Shown: positions 44,603-53,791, numbered from the stretch's first letter. The stretch: 64,000 nt of DNA from Adonisia turfae CCMR0081 (GCF_011009555.1 NZ_QXHD01000004.1:1743720-1807719), one strand, 5' to 3'. The notes: generated by a model not told the origin, from the letters alone. Translations and numbers: made by a program.

Positions 44603-45090
44603 TAAGATTGAAAGACGGAGATATTGAACCTGTAGTTTGGGCTACTGGTTGGATAGCCTGTTCCTATTCCATAGCTATACCCTAGAAGTTAGAGCACGCT
44701 CTAAGTCAAGTCGTTTTTGCGATCGTAATAAATCCTGTTACAAATTACCTGTTCTTACTAGGAGGACTGACCTCGTTCAAAGTGGATTCGCTTGCAATGA
44801 TCCAAAAGCCGCTACACTTCCCAATATAACTAGAACAGAGATAATAATATACGCTTTTAATGAACCAACTGTTTCTTTCATCACCCTATCTCCATCAAAA
44901 CAACTGATTCACGGCTATCTCGTTTCAGTCAAAGCTTGGTTCAGATGTCAGCAGTGGGCACGAATTTTTCGGGACGGTCAACCACAAGATGAGAGATTTG
45001 TGGTGACAAACAATGAGAGACTCCCTGAAAAAATATGCCGACACCCACTTGACCCGCTCACGGTTTCATAGTTGATGAATTCGGGGCTGC
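44603..45090. other. gap with an unrecognised open frame (44637-45071, plus strand)
   Basis: A 144-codon frame starting with TTG is open here. The product resembles no family I know, lacks a ribosome-binding site and has an odd mix of Arg, Ser and Cys. It may be decayed sequence. Nothing else is visible. Confidence 0.25.
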
Positions 45091-45570
45091 CTAGAGCCAG
45101 CGACGTACAGATTCCTTGTAGTCGAGATATTCGCTACCGAACTTGCCCTCAAGGTAAGCCTCCTCAGGACGAATGGCCGTGATCTGGACGATTAGACAAG
45201 AAAACGCTACCAGCAGCACAACCCAGAGGTTGCCCAGGCCAATACCGATGGCAATCTGGAGTAGTGCTAAGCTCAGGTACATCGGATTACGCGTAAACCG
45301 GTAGACGCCCGTCTGAACGATCTCCGGTGTGGCAATCCACGGTTCGGGGTTCTGCCCTGTGGCCCAAAAGAGCTTCAATGCCCCGGCCACTAGTACAATG
45401 CTCGGCACGGCAATCGCCAAGGCGATCGCAAGTCGAATACTAGCACTGAATGCGAAGGGCAACGGCCAGATGAATTCATTCAGCGCGATGCCTACAACCC
45501 CTACCACCAGATGCAAGAGTGGTGGCGGCACCAGCACCGCAGCACCATCGGTTGTTTCATTGTTGTTCAT
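45091..45570 (-). CDS. isoprenylcysteine carboxyl methyltransferase-like membrane protein
   Basis: About 159 residues with four membrane segments. The C-terminal region TGVYRFTRNPMYLSLALLQIAIGIGLGNLWV, then IRPEEAYLEGKFGSEYLDYKESVRRWL, is the signature of the ICMT/phospholipid methyltransferase group, where RNPMY and the EEAYLxxxFGxEY motif bind SAM and the acceptor. Acceptors in bacteria are mostly unknown, including lipids and small thiols. ATG 45570 is used (a GTG twelve codons upstream is possible). It precedes no obvious partner; RidA lies upstream on the same strand across 140 bases. Confidence 0.85.
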   Translation of the reverse strand: MNNNETTDGAAVLVPPPLLHLVVGVVGIALNEFIWPLPFAFSASIRLAIALAIAVPSIVLVAGALKLFWATGQNPEPWIATPEIVQTGVYRFTRNPMYLSLALLQIAIGIGLGNLWVVLLVAFSCLIVQITAIRPEEAYLEGKFGSEYLDYKESVRRWL

Positions 45571-45713
45571 CGTCTTATCGTTTTCTCCTGAGCCTACGAG
45601 CACCACCTAACTATATAGTTATTCAATATATGTATTCAACGTCATATCTGACAGATCAGATCCAATTTTCCAGAATAGTATCAGATAGCATTACAGACCG
45701 ATTCTCCACTTAC

Positions 45714-46112
45714 CTATCTGACGCTGGCTATTGCCTCAACCTCAACCAGTGTTGATGGTGATGCGAGGGAAGCTACACCGATACCGGTCACCGATGGGCG
45801 AGACTTGCCTAAGAAGTCAGAAAGAATAGGGGCAACAGTTTCCATATGTTCTCCAAGTTCACCTCGGATATATACGCGAACTTGCAATAGTTGTTCAACC
45901 GATGAACCAGCTGCTGTTAGAGCAATTTTAAGGTTTTCAAGTGCCTTTCTCATTTGGCCTTCGATCGAGTTCTCTGTGGTCTCATATTGATGATTCCAAT
46001 CAACCTGACCAGATACGAAAACTAGTCCCAAGTCTGTCTCGACAGTAGCCTGAGACATGCCAAATGCAGCACCATCATACAGTTCCTCTGGATTGATTAG
46101 TTTTTTGCTCAT
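45714..46112 (-). CDS. RidA family protein
   Basis: 132 residues of the YjgF/YER057c/UK114 family. Segments include GMSQATVETDLGLVFVSGQVDWN, QMRKALENLKIALTAAGSSVEQLLQVRVYI and the C-terminal VTGIGVASLASPSTLVEVEAIASV. In RidA an active-site Arg lies near the strand VRVYIRG; one Arg there is retained, whereas the C-terminal Glu of LVEVEAIA is normal, so deaminase activity is uncertain. AGGAGG precedes ATG 46112. It is a paralogue of, but clearly distinct from, the Rid protein at 6730-7116. Confidence 0.85.
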   Translation of the reverse strand: MSKKLINPEELYDGAAFGMSQATVETDLGLVFVSGQVDWNHQYETTENSIEGQMRKALENLKIALTAAGSSVEQLLQVRVYIRGELGEHMETVAPILSDFLGKSRPSVTGIGVASLASPSTLVEVEAIASVR

Positions 46113-46241
46113 GTTGTCCTCCTAATTGATTCGAGTAATCTCTAGCAGCTATACTAATCCATAGAAACAGTTCTCAACTGAGTAATAGACTCTCTTAGCT
46201 ATCTGCTCCCATGCAATACTAGCCTATGATTACCATGGTGA

Positions 46242-46460
46242 ATGCTTTCTAGACACAAAAAGATTATTGCAACCATAGGCTATATCCTTAAACAATATAA
46301 TAAATTATCTGTTTCGGGCAAGGCTAAACTCTCTTATTACTCATTTCAAATAGGTTCAGGCCATAATCAGAGAGATTTAGCTAAGTGTGAGAAATACGCA
46401 AGCCATTATTGGAAGATGCTTCTACAGTCAAAAGAGGCTATTTATCCCTATATTGGTTGA
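46242..46460 (+). CDS. possible small protein (72 aa), unrecognised
   Basis: ATG-initiated frame of 72 codons, rich in Lys, Tyr and Ser (for example KLSYYSFQIGSGHNQRD). No ribosome-binding site is clear and the family is not recognisable. It could be chance in a 370-base gap between minus-strand genes. Confidence 0.2.
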   Translation: MLSRHKKIIATIGYILKQYNKLSVSGKAKLSYYSFQIGSGHNQRDLAKCEKYASHYWKMLLQSKEAIYPYIG

Positions 46461-46486
46461 TGACTTAATTAGCATCGAAGAGAGGC

Positions 46487-47932
46487 TTAACGGGGGTAGT
46501 CACCGGCGCGAAAGAGAGCTAAAAAGATACGCTTAAGCCTGATTATCCAGGGTGGTGCGGGCTTTACTCGCTTTAGTGGTGGCGTTTGCCAGGTGCCATT
46601 AATCGCATCTTGTTGCGGTAAGTAAAGCCGCAAGGTTATGAAGAAGCCCTTATTTGGTGCAGGCAGCCAATTTTTCTTCTTTTTTTCTTCAGTGGGTTGA
46701 GCATGCTGGATATAAAGCGTCAGTCCCCCGTCTTCGTCGAGAACGAGTTCGTTGTTGTCCAACATCGTTGAGTTAATAAGATAGCGATTGAGGTCGTTCT
46801 CGACGAGGAGCTGCTCAGGAAGGTTATACATGGTTGCCGACCAGAAAGCGTCAGCCGGTGGCAATTCACCTGGCTCGAAGCGTAGTGTATAACGGACATC
46901 ACCTGAGGCGTTTAATTCGTTGCCGTCTGAATCGTTATAGTAGGAGGGATACATGGCCTCCTCAATGGAATTTCCCCAAATACCACGAATCGCGCCAGCC
47001 ATGCGATATAGATAAATGTTACCGGTTGCCGTCAAGTGTTCACGGGTGCCAAATAGGTCGGCGGCGGTGACGTCTTGAGTGGCAAGTTTAGTCTTCTTCA
47101 GCTCCAGATAAGTCTCCCAACCGTCTTTTATGCCTTGTTCGATGGCCTGTTTCAATTTCTCAGAGAGTTCTGTTGGATTAAAGATCAGACCAGGTCCAAT
47201 GTTTAGCTTAGCGAAGCGTGTCATCAATTCTGTTTCCGATTCGTGTGTTGAACAAAATGTCGTGAGCAGGAAGTTCAACAGGCGAAATATTCTGGGTGAC
47301 GTTTCGCCCTCGTCAAGCCTTACAGGTCTCGGGTATTTCACCGCTGGTATTTTTGCTGGTGGTTCCGTATTTGTAAACTGGCTCAGCGGCTGAACCTTAT
47401 ACCCGTTCTCAATGATGTTTTTGACATTCTCTAAGTCATCTGAGTCGAAAAGCTGGGTGCGGTACAAGGCTAGGGCAAGACTGGTTTCGCTACGGATAAC
47501 GGCGGTGATTCCAGCCGGTGTCTGCCCCGTCCAGTCAGGCCCTACCAGCAAGTACTTGCCTCCGCCATTGCCCGTCGTTCGAGTACCAACGTATTCGAAA
47601 TTGTGAGTGTAAGTATCAATGAGTTGGATAGAGTAGTATCGTTTAGGGTCTATAGGTGGCACCGTCAAAACTAAAGGTTCCGCCCGAAGATCTGCGCCAA
47701 CCACACAGTAAGGTGTATCCGCGTTCGGTGTCTGGACTGTTGTATCCGATGGTGTGAACAGTCGTGCTTCGCCAAGCAATTTATTCAAGGGTCCCTTGTA
47801 TTCAGCATTATTGGGCCAAAGAAAGAACGCAAAAAGTATCCGATAACTGTCCACCATTGGATACGCGTAAATGAACGCATCTTTTGCGATCAATCGGGCT
47901 TCTTGTAGAGTCAGTGTAGACGAACTAATCAT
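46487..47932 (-). CDS. DUF1254/DUF1214 domain-containing protein
   Basis: 481 residues. The N-terminal half (EARLIAKDAFIYAYPMVDSYRIL, LFTPSDTTVQTPNADTPYCVVGADLRAEPLVLTVPPIDPKRYYSIQLIDTYTHNFEYVG) is DUF1254; the C-terminal half ending PEQLLVENDLNRYLIN, DGGLTLYIQH and PNKGFFITLRLYLPQ is DUF1214. The pair occurs in many bacteria with no established reaction. Most relatives carry a signal peptide; this one does not show one, so it may be cytoplasmic. It stands near RidA and the ICMT-like gene in a block of possible detoxification genes. Confidence 0.85.
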   Translation of the reverse strand: MISSSTLTLQEARLIAKDAFIYAYPMVDSYRILFAFFLWPNNAEYKGPLNKLLGEARLFTPSDTTVQTPNADTPYCVVGADLRAEPLVLTVPPIDPKRYYSIQLIDTYTHNFEYVGTRTTGNGGGKYLLVGPDWTGQTPAGITAVIRSETSLALALYRTQLFDSDDLENVKNIIENGYKVQPLSQFTNTEPPAKIPAVKYPRPVRLDEGETSPRIFRLLNFLLTTFCSTHESETELMTRFAKLNIGPGLIFNPTELSEKLKQAIEQGIKDGWETYLELKKTKLATQDVTAADLFGTREHLTATGNIYLYRMAGAIRGIWGNSIEEAMYPSYYNDSDGNELNASGDVRYTLRFEPGELPPADAFWSATMYNLPEQLLVENDLNRYLINSTMLDNNELVLDEDGGLTLYIQHAQPTEEKKKKNWLPAPNKGFFITLRLYLPQQDAINGTWQTPPLKRVKPAPPWIIRLKRIFLALFRAGDYPR

Positions 47933-48151
47933 TCTAAATTTTCCTTTATGTGGTATTCAATGAACATAGAAAACTGATGGTGAAGCTGAGTTGCAACCAG
48001 TAATTCTATGATTCATATCCAATTTATGAAAATTGCCCACTTCTGCGAAGTATCAGATGTAATACAGAGCTAGGAAGATTTTCATGCAGCAACAATGACT
48101 TTTTGCATTTATGCATAAAGTTGATATCTGTTGACCCATGGTTCACTCAAA

Positions 48152-48331
48152 CTAGAGGGTTAAGGAATGCACCACCCACCAGTTTTCTTTCCAGGTGAAG
48201 CCCTTTACCCCGTCACCGAGAGATTGCGTCATTGTCATGTCAAATCCCTCGGCAATTACCTCAGAGGTTGGGTCGGATGGCTCCTCTGAAGATCGACTCG
48301 TTCGTTTGTAATTAGCTGGGCCATGGAGGGG
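48152..48331 (-). pseudogene. possible coding remnant without a start codon
   Basis: On the minus strand a frame opens after a stop at 48332-48334 and ends at 48152. It reads PLHGPANYKRTS, EEPSDPTSEVIAEGFDMTMT, then LGDGVKGFTWKENWWVVHS. It looks like a real protein tail, but there is no ATG near the beginning. I do not recognise the family. The rest of 47933-48434 holds nothing I can name. Confidence 0.3.
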
Positions 48332-48434
48332 CTACTCGTGAAAGGGAGTCGCTGTTTTTTCTAATTCTTTATTCTTATAAGCTATTTCAGCGAAACATAA
48401 GAAGGTAAACTTTTAGGACCTTACAAAACCACCG

Positions 48435-48989
48435 ATGCCCTCAGACATTATTCTTATTGGCCCCCAAGGGGTTGGCAAATCGACTGTTGGAGAATTATTA
48501 GCACAACAATTAGATCTGCCACAATGTTCCATGGATGAACATCGATGGAACTATTACACCGAAATTGGCTATGATGACACCATCGCCAAACAAAAGCGGG
48601 AAACGGAAGGAGCTTGGGGCATTATTCGCTATTGGAAGCCATTTGAGGCCTATGCGGTGGAGAGGTTACTGTCAGAGCATACAAACTGTGTGATTGATTT
48701 TGGTGCAGGTCATTCCGTCTATGATGATCCGCTGCTGTTTCAACGGGTAAAACGAGCGTTAGCCCCCTATCCTAATGTTGTTCTTTTAATGCCATCACCG
48801 GATTTAGAAGAATCGCTCGATATTTTGAATACGCGTAACCACAAACTGCCAGAGGATATTCGCAGGACTAATGAACATTTTGTTAAACATCCTTCAAATT
48901 GCACTCTGGCTAAATTCACGGTGTATACAAAGGCTAAAACACCAGCAGAAACCTGTCATGAGGTGTTGCAAGTGGTGAATGTCTCATGA
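48435..48989 (+). CDS. P-loop kinase, shikimate-kinase-like
   Basis: 184 residues. The N-terminal IILIGPQGVGKSTVGELLAQQL is a Walker A of the shikimate kinase/adenylate-kinase-like family, then DFGAGHSVYDDPLLFQRVKR (a lid or substrate strand) and VVLLMPSPDLEESLDIL. It lacks the SKI-specific GGG motif and the Arg lid in obvious form, so it is probably not AroK but a small-molecule or RNA-repair kinase of unknown acceptor. Its last six bases overlap the 3' end of the flavoprotein gene on the opposite strand. Confidence 0.7.
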   Translation: MPSDIILIGPQGVGKSTVGELLAQQLDLPQCSMDEHRWNYYTEIGYDDTIAKQKRETEGAWGIIRYWKPFEAYAVERLLSEHTNCVIDFGAGHSVYDDPLLFQRVKRALAPYPNVVLLMPSPDLEESLDILNTRNHKLPEDIRRTNEHFVKHPSNCTLAKFTVYTKAKTPAETCHEVLQVVNVS

Positions 48990-50225
48990 GCAACGATGCA
49001 GACCCACTTGTTTAATGAGTGCAGGCACAATGCGATCGCAACACAATTTGCCACCAAACAAATTTCGGGCCACTGGCCCCACCTGTAATGCCGCCCATGG
49101 TCCCATTAGAAACAAATCGCATCCCGGCCATCGCAGATGTTTATCCAAAACAGGTACCCCATTGACTATCTCTACCGGATAGCGAGCCATCACATCTTTG
49201 AGTAACGGCTGATTTGCAACATCAAGCTGGTTGCCAGTTGCCAGCCAAATGCGATCAATCGACTGATGATTTAAACAATCATGCACCGCGTAATTCTGAC
49301 AGTGCACTTGCCAGGCATTCCCCGTCCAAGCCAACTCTTTCACCTGACAATGTTCGTACAATGTCACCTTATCCTCACGGGACAAACGCCTGAGCTTGGT
49401 CAACATATCGGGCGTTAAGGAACCACCGTCTCGCGCTTGTTGAATCATCTGACTGCGCTGATGCCAGTCAGTTTCCGCATGAAATCCCTTGAGATATTTT
49501 GGTCCGAGCCAGCCAGGAGCAGCATCAAAAATCTTTTCTTGAAATCTGCGGCGAGCCATTAACAACACCCTGGCCCCTCGCTTCACTGCCCCTATGGCCA
49601 GGTGGCCACTGGTGAGCCCGCTGCCCACAATCAAAACAGTTTCTCCTTGTAGTGACGGTAAATTACGAAGATCCACCGCTGTACTATGGCATAGACGACC
49701 CGGTGGGGCATCCACTGAAACTGCCCAGTCGGGTAACTTGGGTATGGCATTACCCACCGCTAGCACCACCCGTCGAGCGATCACCTTTTGCCCATTGTCT
49801 AACGTTAGTGCAAACCGTCTTCTCTGGTAGATAAGCTCCGTCACCTGTGCTGGTAAAACCCGATCTCGTAATTGCCAGCCCTCAATCACCCTCTCACAAA
49901 AGTCTCGAAACAGAGATGTCCCTGGACGATTGTAGGGGTTGTGCAGTTCCAGATAACGCCGGTCTGCAAAATTCAACAATGCTTGGGGTTTAGGGTCTGG
50001 ATGGTGAACGGCAGGAGAGCGCAAATGGGGAATTTCTTGAGCCGCAAATTGTCGATGCCACTGGGTCAACCACTGACCGCTGGGGTCAAAAACCTGAAAC
50101 CGCGATCGCATCGTTTTTTTCTTTTGCAACAAGTGGGTTACCAGGGTTAACGCCTGAGGTCCAGCTCCAATGATGGCAATGTCCAAAGGCTTATGAATAG
50201 ATAATGGATTCAAATGACTACTCAA
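48984..50225 (-). CDS. FAD/NAD(P)-binding protein related to N-hydroxylating monooxygenases
   Basis: 413 residues. The N-terminal IAIIGAGPQALTLVTHLL is the FAD dinucleotide motif, and the second one LIVGSGLTSGHLAIGAVKRG would bind NADPH. RVVLAVGNAIPKLPDW and IWLATGNQLDV are typical of the FAD-binding class that includes lysine/ornithine N-monooxygenases and related siderophore enzymes. No ATG is available; TTG 50225 has GGAGG five bases upstream, so it is the best start. It diverges from znuA around two Fur/Zur-type boxes, so it is likely a metal-starvation gene. It may serve siderophore-like or zincophore-like synthesis, or another redox role. Confidence 0.8.
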   Translation of the reverse strand: MSSHLNPLSIHKPLDIAIIGAGPQALTLVTHLLQKKKTMRSRFQVFDPSGQWLTQWHRQFAAQEIPHLRSPAVHHPDPKPQALLNFADRRYLELHNPYNRPGTSLFRDFCERVIEGWQLRDRVLPAQVTELIYQRRRFALTLDNGQKVIARRVVLAVGNAIPKLPDWAVSVDAPPGRLCHSTAVDLRNLPSLQGETVLIVGSGLTSGHLAIGAVKRGARVLLMARRRFQEKIFDAAPGWLGPKYLKGFHAETDWHQRSQMIQQARDGGSLTPDMLTKLRRLSREDKVTLYEHCQVKELAWTGNAWQVHCQNYAVHDCLNHQSIDRIWLATGNQLDVANQPLLKDVMARYPVEIVNGVPVLDKHLRWPGCDLFLMGPWAALQVGPVARNLFGGKLCCDRIVPALIKQVGLHRCS

Positions 50226-50257
50226 CGGTCCTCCGGCTCAATATTTTAAATACTATG

Positions 50258-50274
50258 AGAATGATTATCATTCT
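50258..50274. promoter_or_regulatory. Fur/Zur-type box near the flavoprotein gene
   Basis: AGAATGATTATCATTCT is a palindrome around a central T, matching the AATGAT-N-ATCATT core of Fur and Zur operators. It lies 33 bases upstream of the TTG start on the minus strand. The neighbouring zinc-uptake gene favours Zur. Confidence 0.75.
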
Positions 50275-50419
50275 TTCAAATTATTTTTGTTTATAGTCAA
50301 AGAAAAATAATCTTTTTTAACCCTCACAAAGAGTTTTGGCAGTATGCCTTGCACCAGGGGCACTCTCCTCTCTTGGATTGACAGATAGATGGAGACGCTT
50401 TAGCATTCTTTTGATATGA

Positions 50420-50434
50420 AAATGATTATCATTT
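50420..50434. promoter_or_regulatory. Fur/Zur-type box upstream of znuA
   Basis: AAATGATTATCATTT has the same core as the box at 50258-50274. It lies just inside an ATG frame starting at 50416, which shows that this frame start is wrong and the real znuA start is downstream. Confidence 0.75.
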
Positions 50435-50487
50435 CTTTGAAAGACGCATCGCAAAATTACCAGTATCAGGTTTCAGGAATCCTAAAA

Positions 50488-51663
50488 ATGTTGAGCAATC
50501 ATCAGGTTTTGAGTTCTAACAAGCGAGGTTCTGGCCTGCTACGTATCAGCAAACTGGGTTGGATAGCCTCCGTATCTATGCTGGTGGGGCTAGTGGGCTG
50601 TGCCCAACCGGCTACACAGAATGACACGGCTGCTTCAGGCGATAACACAACCACAGCAGTTAATTTGCCTCAGGTGGTCGCCACCACCAGTGTGCTGTGT
50701 GACCTAACTCAACAGATTGCTCAAGACACCGTCGCCCTCACCTGCTTAATGGAGCCCGGGCAGGACCCCCATACCTACGCCGCCGCCCCTTCCGATCGCA
50801 AAGCCATTGATGAAGCTGACCTGGTACTTTACGACGGTTATGGGTTTGCCCCTCAACTCATTGCCATGGTCGAAGCCAGCACGAATACGGCCCCCAAGGT
50901 AGCGGTTTATGAACAGGCAGTCCCCAATCCCCTCCTGGCTGATCCCCATGACCATGACCATGGCCATGGCAAAGAAGACCATGGTGAAGAGACCCATGCA
51001 GACCATGGCGAAGAAAACCATGACCATGAGGCCCATGCAGACCATGGCGAAGAAAATCATGGCCATGAGACCCATGCAGAGGGAACAGACAAAGAAGAAC
51101 TCGTTGCGGATCCTCACATTTGGCATAATGCGCTCAACACCAGCAATATCACCGAAGTCATTGCAGATCAGCTGCAACAGATTAATCCTGACCAGGCGGA
51201 TCTCTACGGCCAAAACGCAGCACTGCTCACGACTCAGTTTGCGGAGCTACATACCTGGATAGAGGCCCAAGTCACCACCATTCCCGCCAGCAATCGTAAG
51301 CTGGTGACCACCCATGAAGCCTTTAACTATTTTGCCGATGCCTACGGTTTAGAGCTTGAAGCGGCCCTGAGTGGCATCAATACCGAAACATCTCCCTCGG
51401 CTTCACGGGTGGCCGACCTGGTGGATGACGTAAAAACCTTAGGTGTCCCTGCCATTTTTGCGGAAACCACCTCTAATACCCAGCTGATTGAGACCCTGGC
51501 AAAAAATGCAAATGTTAAGGTGGCCCCTAATCCGCTCTTTGTGGAAGGACCTGGCGGACCAGGTACCCGTGCAGAGACCATGCAAGCGATGTTAGTCTCC
51601 AACACCTGCACGGTGGTCAATGCCCTGGGAGGCACCTGTGTTGAGGCTGATGCCCCTCTGTAA
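50488..51663 (+). CDS. znuA: zinc ABC transporter substrate-binding protein ZnuA
   Basis: Cluster A-I metal-binding protein. A lipobox-type leader ends in LVGLVGC. VVATTSVLCDLTQQIAQDTVALTCLMEPGQDPHTYAAAPSDRKAIDEADLVLYDGYGF is the family opening, with the first His ligand in DPHTY. An insert of about 55 residues has 14 His among Asp/Glu, the histidine-rich loop of ZnuA proteins. Then ADPHIWHN, THEAFNYFADAYGL and a late IFAETTSN. The loop has a 39-base direct repeat (50998-51036 and 51037-51075). ATG 50488 lies after the Zur-type box; ATG at 50416 would be within it. It has no permease or ATPase gene next to it, so ZnuBC must be elsewhere. Confidence 0.92.
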   Translation: MLSNHQVLSSNKRGSGLLRISKLGWIASVSMLVGLVGCAQPATQNDTAASGDNTTTAVNLPQVVATTSVLCDLTQQIAQDTVALTCLMEPGQDPHTYAAAPSDRKAIDEADLVLYDGYGFAPQLIAMVEASTNTAPKVAVYEQAVPNPLLADPHDHDHGHGKEDHGEETHADHGEENHDHEAHADHGEENHGHETHAEGTDKEELVADPHIWHNALNTSNITEVIADQLQQINPDQADLYGQNAALLTTQFAELHTWIEAQVTTIPASNRKLVTTHEAFNYFADAYGLELEAALSGINTETSPSASRVADLVDDVKTLGVPAIFAETTSNTQLIETLAKNANVKVAPNPLFVEGPGGPGTRAETMQAMLVSNTCTVVNALGGTCVEADAPL

Positions 51664-51735
51664 GTCTCCTGTATCCCCCTTTAGGGACCCCCCTTGTAGG
51701 GACCCTGTAGAGCCACCTGTAGGGACTATCCGTGA

Positions 51736-52026
51736 CTATTGATAATATCTCTCTTCCAGCCAGACCCGGACCTCTGTTTCTGATAACCCGGCTATTTTGT
51801 GTTGAGTGCTCGGGTCATAGATGCTGTAAGAGATTTGGCCCCTGCGATCGCATTGTTTGTGAATCATGGGTTCAGACGATCCTGTCATTAACTTCAAAAC
51901 AGATGTCCAGACCTCTTTTGGCATTGACGTGAGACAACGCCCTAATTCTCCGGTTAAGGACCACCGGGGTGGCTGTTTTTGTAGAAAAACAAAATGGGGC
52001 TCAGATAAACGACGCTGAAACTTCAT
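51736..52026 (-). CDS. hypothetical 96-aa protein, divergent from MocR
   Basis: ATG 52026 gives a soluble protein of 96 residues without signal peptide or membrane helix. LTGELGRCLTSMPKEVWTSVLKLMTG, then RGQISYSIYDPSTQHKIAGLSETEVRVWLEERYY looks like a genuine small domain. I do not know the family. It diverges from the MocR regulator across a region with nested inverted repeats, so it may be the regulated gene. A longer frame from 52071 is possible. Confidence 0.5.
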   Translation of the reverse strand: MKFQRRLSEPHFVFLQKQPPRWSLTGELGRCLTSMPKEVWTSVLKLMTGSSEPMIHKQCDRRGQISYSIYDPSTQHKIAGLSETEVRVWLEERYYQ

Positions 52027-52097
52027 GGGACAGACCTCCATTCCCGGTGAACACCCCCTTAAATAGGGCATGGCTATATTTTTGCGAAAAACATCTG

Positions 52098-52184
52098 ACC
52101 AGAACAGACTCAGTTGAGCTAAATTGTTATGGGTACAGTTCCAATAAGGTAAACTGTTCTGGTTTTTTGACGCTTAACTGTACC
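52098..52184. promoter_or_regulatory. nested inverted repeats upstream of the MocR gene
   Basis: ACCAGAACAG (52098-52107) pairs with CTGTTCTGGT (52154-52163), and GGTACAGTT (52132-52140) pairs with AACTGTACC (52176-52184). ACTGT / ACAGT cores recur in all four. This is a plausible regulatory site for the MocR protein, between the divergent genes. Confidence 0.55.
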
Positions 52185-52211
52185 GGTGCCCACAAAGACA
52201 GAGCCATAGCC

Positions 52212-53699
52212 ATGTCCACCAGCCCTATTCCCCAACTGTCTCCGCTACAAACCTCTACTGACCAAACCCTCTATGAACAGGTGGCTGAGCGTATTCAGGC
52301 CCTGATCCGTGAGGGTACCCTGGAACCAGGGGATCGACTGCCATCGGTACGCCAACTCAAGCAGCAGCTATCGGTCAGCATGTCTACGGTGCTGGAAGCC
52401 TATCGCTTACTGGAAGATCGGGGCTTTATTATGGCTCGCCCCCAGTCAGGGTATTACGTCAAGACCACGGCACTGGCGCTTCCTAACGAACCCTCCCAAT
52501 CTATGCCCACCCCCCAGGTGCGCCCCGTTGATATTTCCCTCATGCTGCGGCTGCTAAGGATGGACCTTTCCCCCGAGACCATCCACCTGGGGGCAGCCGT
52601 TCCTGGGTTGGAGCACTTTCCCATTAATACGCTCAACCGATTAATGGGGCAGGTGATGCGAAACAATCCGATGGCGGTGCATACCTATAAAACGGTGCCA
52701 GGGTGCGAACCTTTGCGGCGAGAAGTGGCCAAACGCATGCTGAATGCGGGCTGTTCCATTACGCCGGATCAGATTGTGGTAACGGCAGGAGCCACAGAAG
52801 CCTGTTATATCGCCCTGCGTACCGTGACCCAGCCCGGAGATACGGTGGTGATTGAGTCTCCGGCATACTACGCGGTCCTCGAAGCCATGAACTCCCTGGG
52901 TTTAAATGTCCTGGAGCTGCCCACCCACCCACGGGACGGGATTTCCCTAAGTGCCCTACAGTCTGCATTGGAAAATCAACCGGTGGCGGCCTGCATGTTG
53001 GTATCGAATTTTAGTAATCCCATTGGTAGCTGTATGGGCGATCGCAAAAAGAAAGCCCTGGTGGATCTGCTTAACCAGCATGACGTGCCCCTGATCGACG
53101 ACGATGTCTATGGCGATCTCAATTTTGAGGGCAGTCGTCCCAAGGCCATCAAAGCATTTGACACCGAAGGCCGGGTGATTTACTGCTCATCGGTCAGTAA
53201 AACCCTATCTCCAGGGTTACGGGTAGGCTGGTGTATTCCAGGTCGCTATCAACAACAGGTAGAGCATCTGAAAGTTGTCGTTAGCCACATGACGGCGACA
53301 GCCCCACAGCTGGCCGTGGCAGCATTCTTTGCCAATGGTGGTTACGATCGCCACCTGCGCAATTTACGCCGTGCCTATCAACAACAAATGAACCGCATGC
53401 TCCAGGCGATTCTAGATTATTTCCCGGCTGAGACCCGGGTTACTCGTCCCTCGGGAGGCCATGTTCTTTGGGTTGAAATTCCCGGTGGTTTTGACGCGCT
53501 AGAGTTGTTTGAAGACGCCATTCAACATCACATTAGTATTGCCCCTGGCCCCATGTTTTCGGCCTCCAACGGCTATCGCAACTGTTTTCGTTTGAATACG
53601 GGGTTACCTTGGTCGGATGCCATTGACCAGGGGATGAAAACGTTAGGAGATTTGGCAAAGAGACAACTGGCCCGCAAAATTTTAGCCAGCTCACTATAG
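52212..53699 (+). CDS. MocR-type regulator: GntR HTH fused to PLP aminotransferase domain
   Basis: 495 residues. The N-terminal GntR winged helix is LYEQVAERIQALIREGTLEPGDRLPSVRQLKQQLSVSMSTVLEAYRLLEDRGFI. The rest is a class I aminotransferase fold with TAGATEACYIALRTV, SNPIGSCM, DDDVYGDL and the PLP lysine in SSVSKTLSPGLRVGW. MocR regulators sense PLP or amino-acid adducts and control genes of vitamin B6, GABA, taurine or ectoine metabolism. ATG 52212 is preferred; the longer open frame lacks domain similarity. Divergent repeats suggest it controls itself and the small gene at 51736. Confidence 0.9.
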   Translation: MSTSPIPQLSPLQTSTDQTLYEQVAERIQALIREGTLEPGDRLPSVRQLKQQLSVSMSTVLEAYRLLEDRGFIMARPQSGYYVKTTALALPNEPSQSMPTPQVRPVDISLMLRLLRMDLSPETIHLGAAVPGLEHFPINTLNRLMGQVMRNNPMAVHTYKTVPGCEPLRREVAKRMLNAGCSITPDQIVVTAGATEACYIALRTVTQPGDTVVIESPAYYAVLEAMNSLGLNVLELPTHPRDGISLSALQSALENQPVAACMLVSNFSNPIGSCMGDRKKKALVDLLNQHDVPLIDDDVYGDLNFEGSRPKAIKAFDTEGRVIYCSSVSKTLSPGLRVGWCIPGRYQQQVEHLKVVVSHMTATAPQLAVAAFFANGGYDRHLRNLRRAYQQQMNRMLQAILDYFPAETRVTRPSGGHVLWVEIPGGFDALELFEDAIQHHISIAPGPMFSASNGYRNCFRLNTGLPWSDAIDQGMKTLGDLAKRQLARKILASSL

Positions 53700-53791
53700 C
53701 CATGATGGCCAGACTGAAAAACTCATACCTGGTAGCCAGATAGGTTTCCAGATAGGTTTTAATTCTTCACCCATATTCACGCCCCATCGCT

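Noticed and set aside
44637-45071. 144-codon plus-strand frame
   Set aside because: Starts with TTG without ribosome-binding site, no domain, odd composition.
50416-50487. Upstream ATG start for znuA
   Set aside because: The first codons coincide with the Fur/Zur-type box and no signal peptide would follow directly; the start at 50488 gives a proper lipoprotein leader.
50746-51213. 155-codon minus-strand frame rich in Met and Val
   Set aside because: It is the antisense of the His-rich loop of ZnuA; its composition is an artefact of the CAT/ATG repeats.
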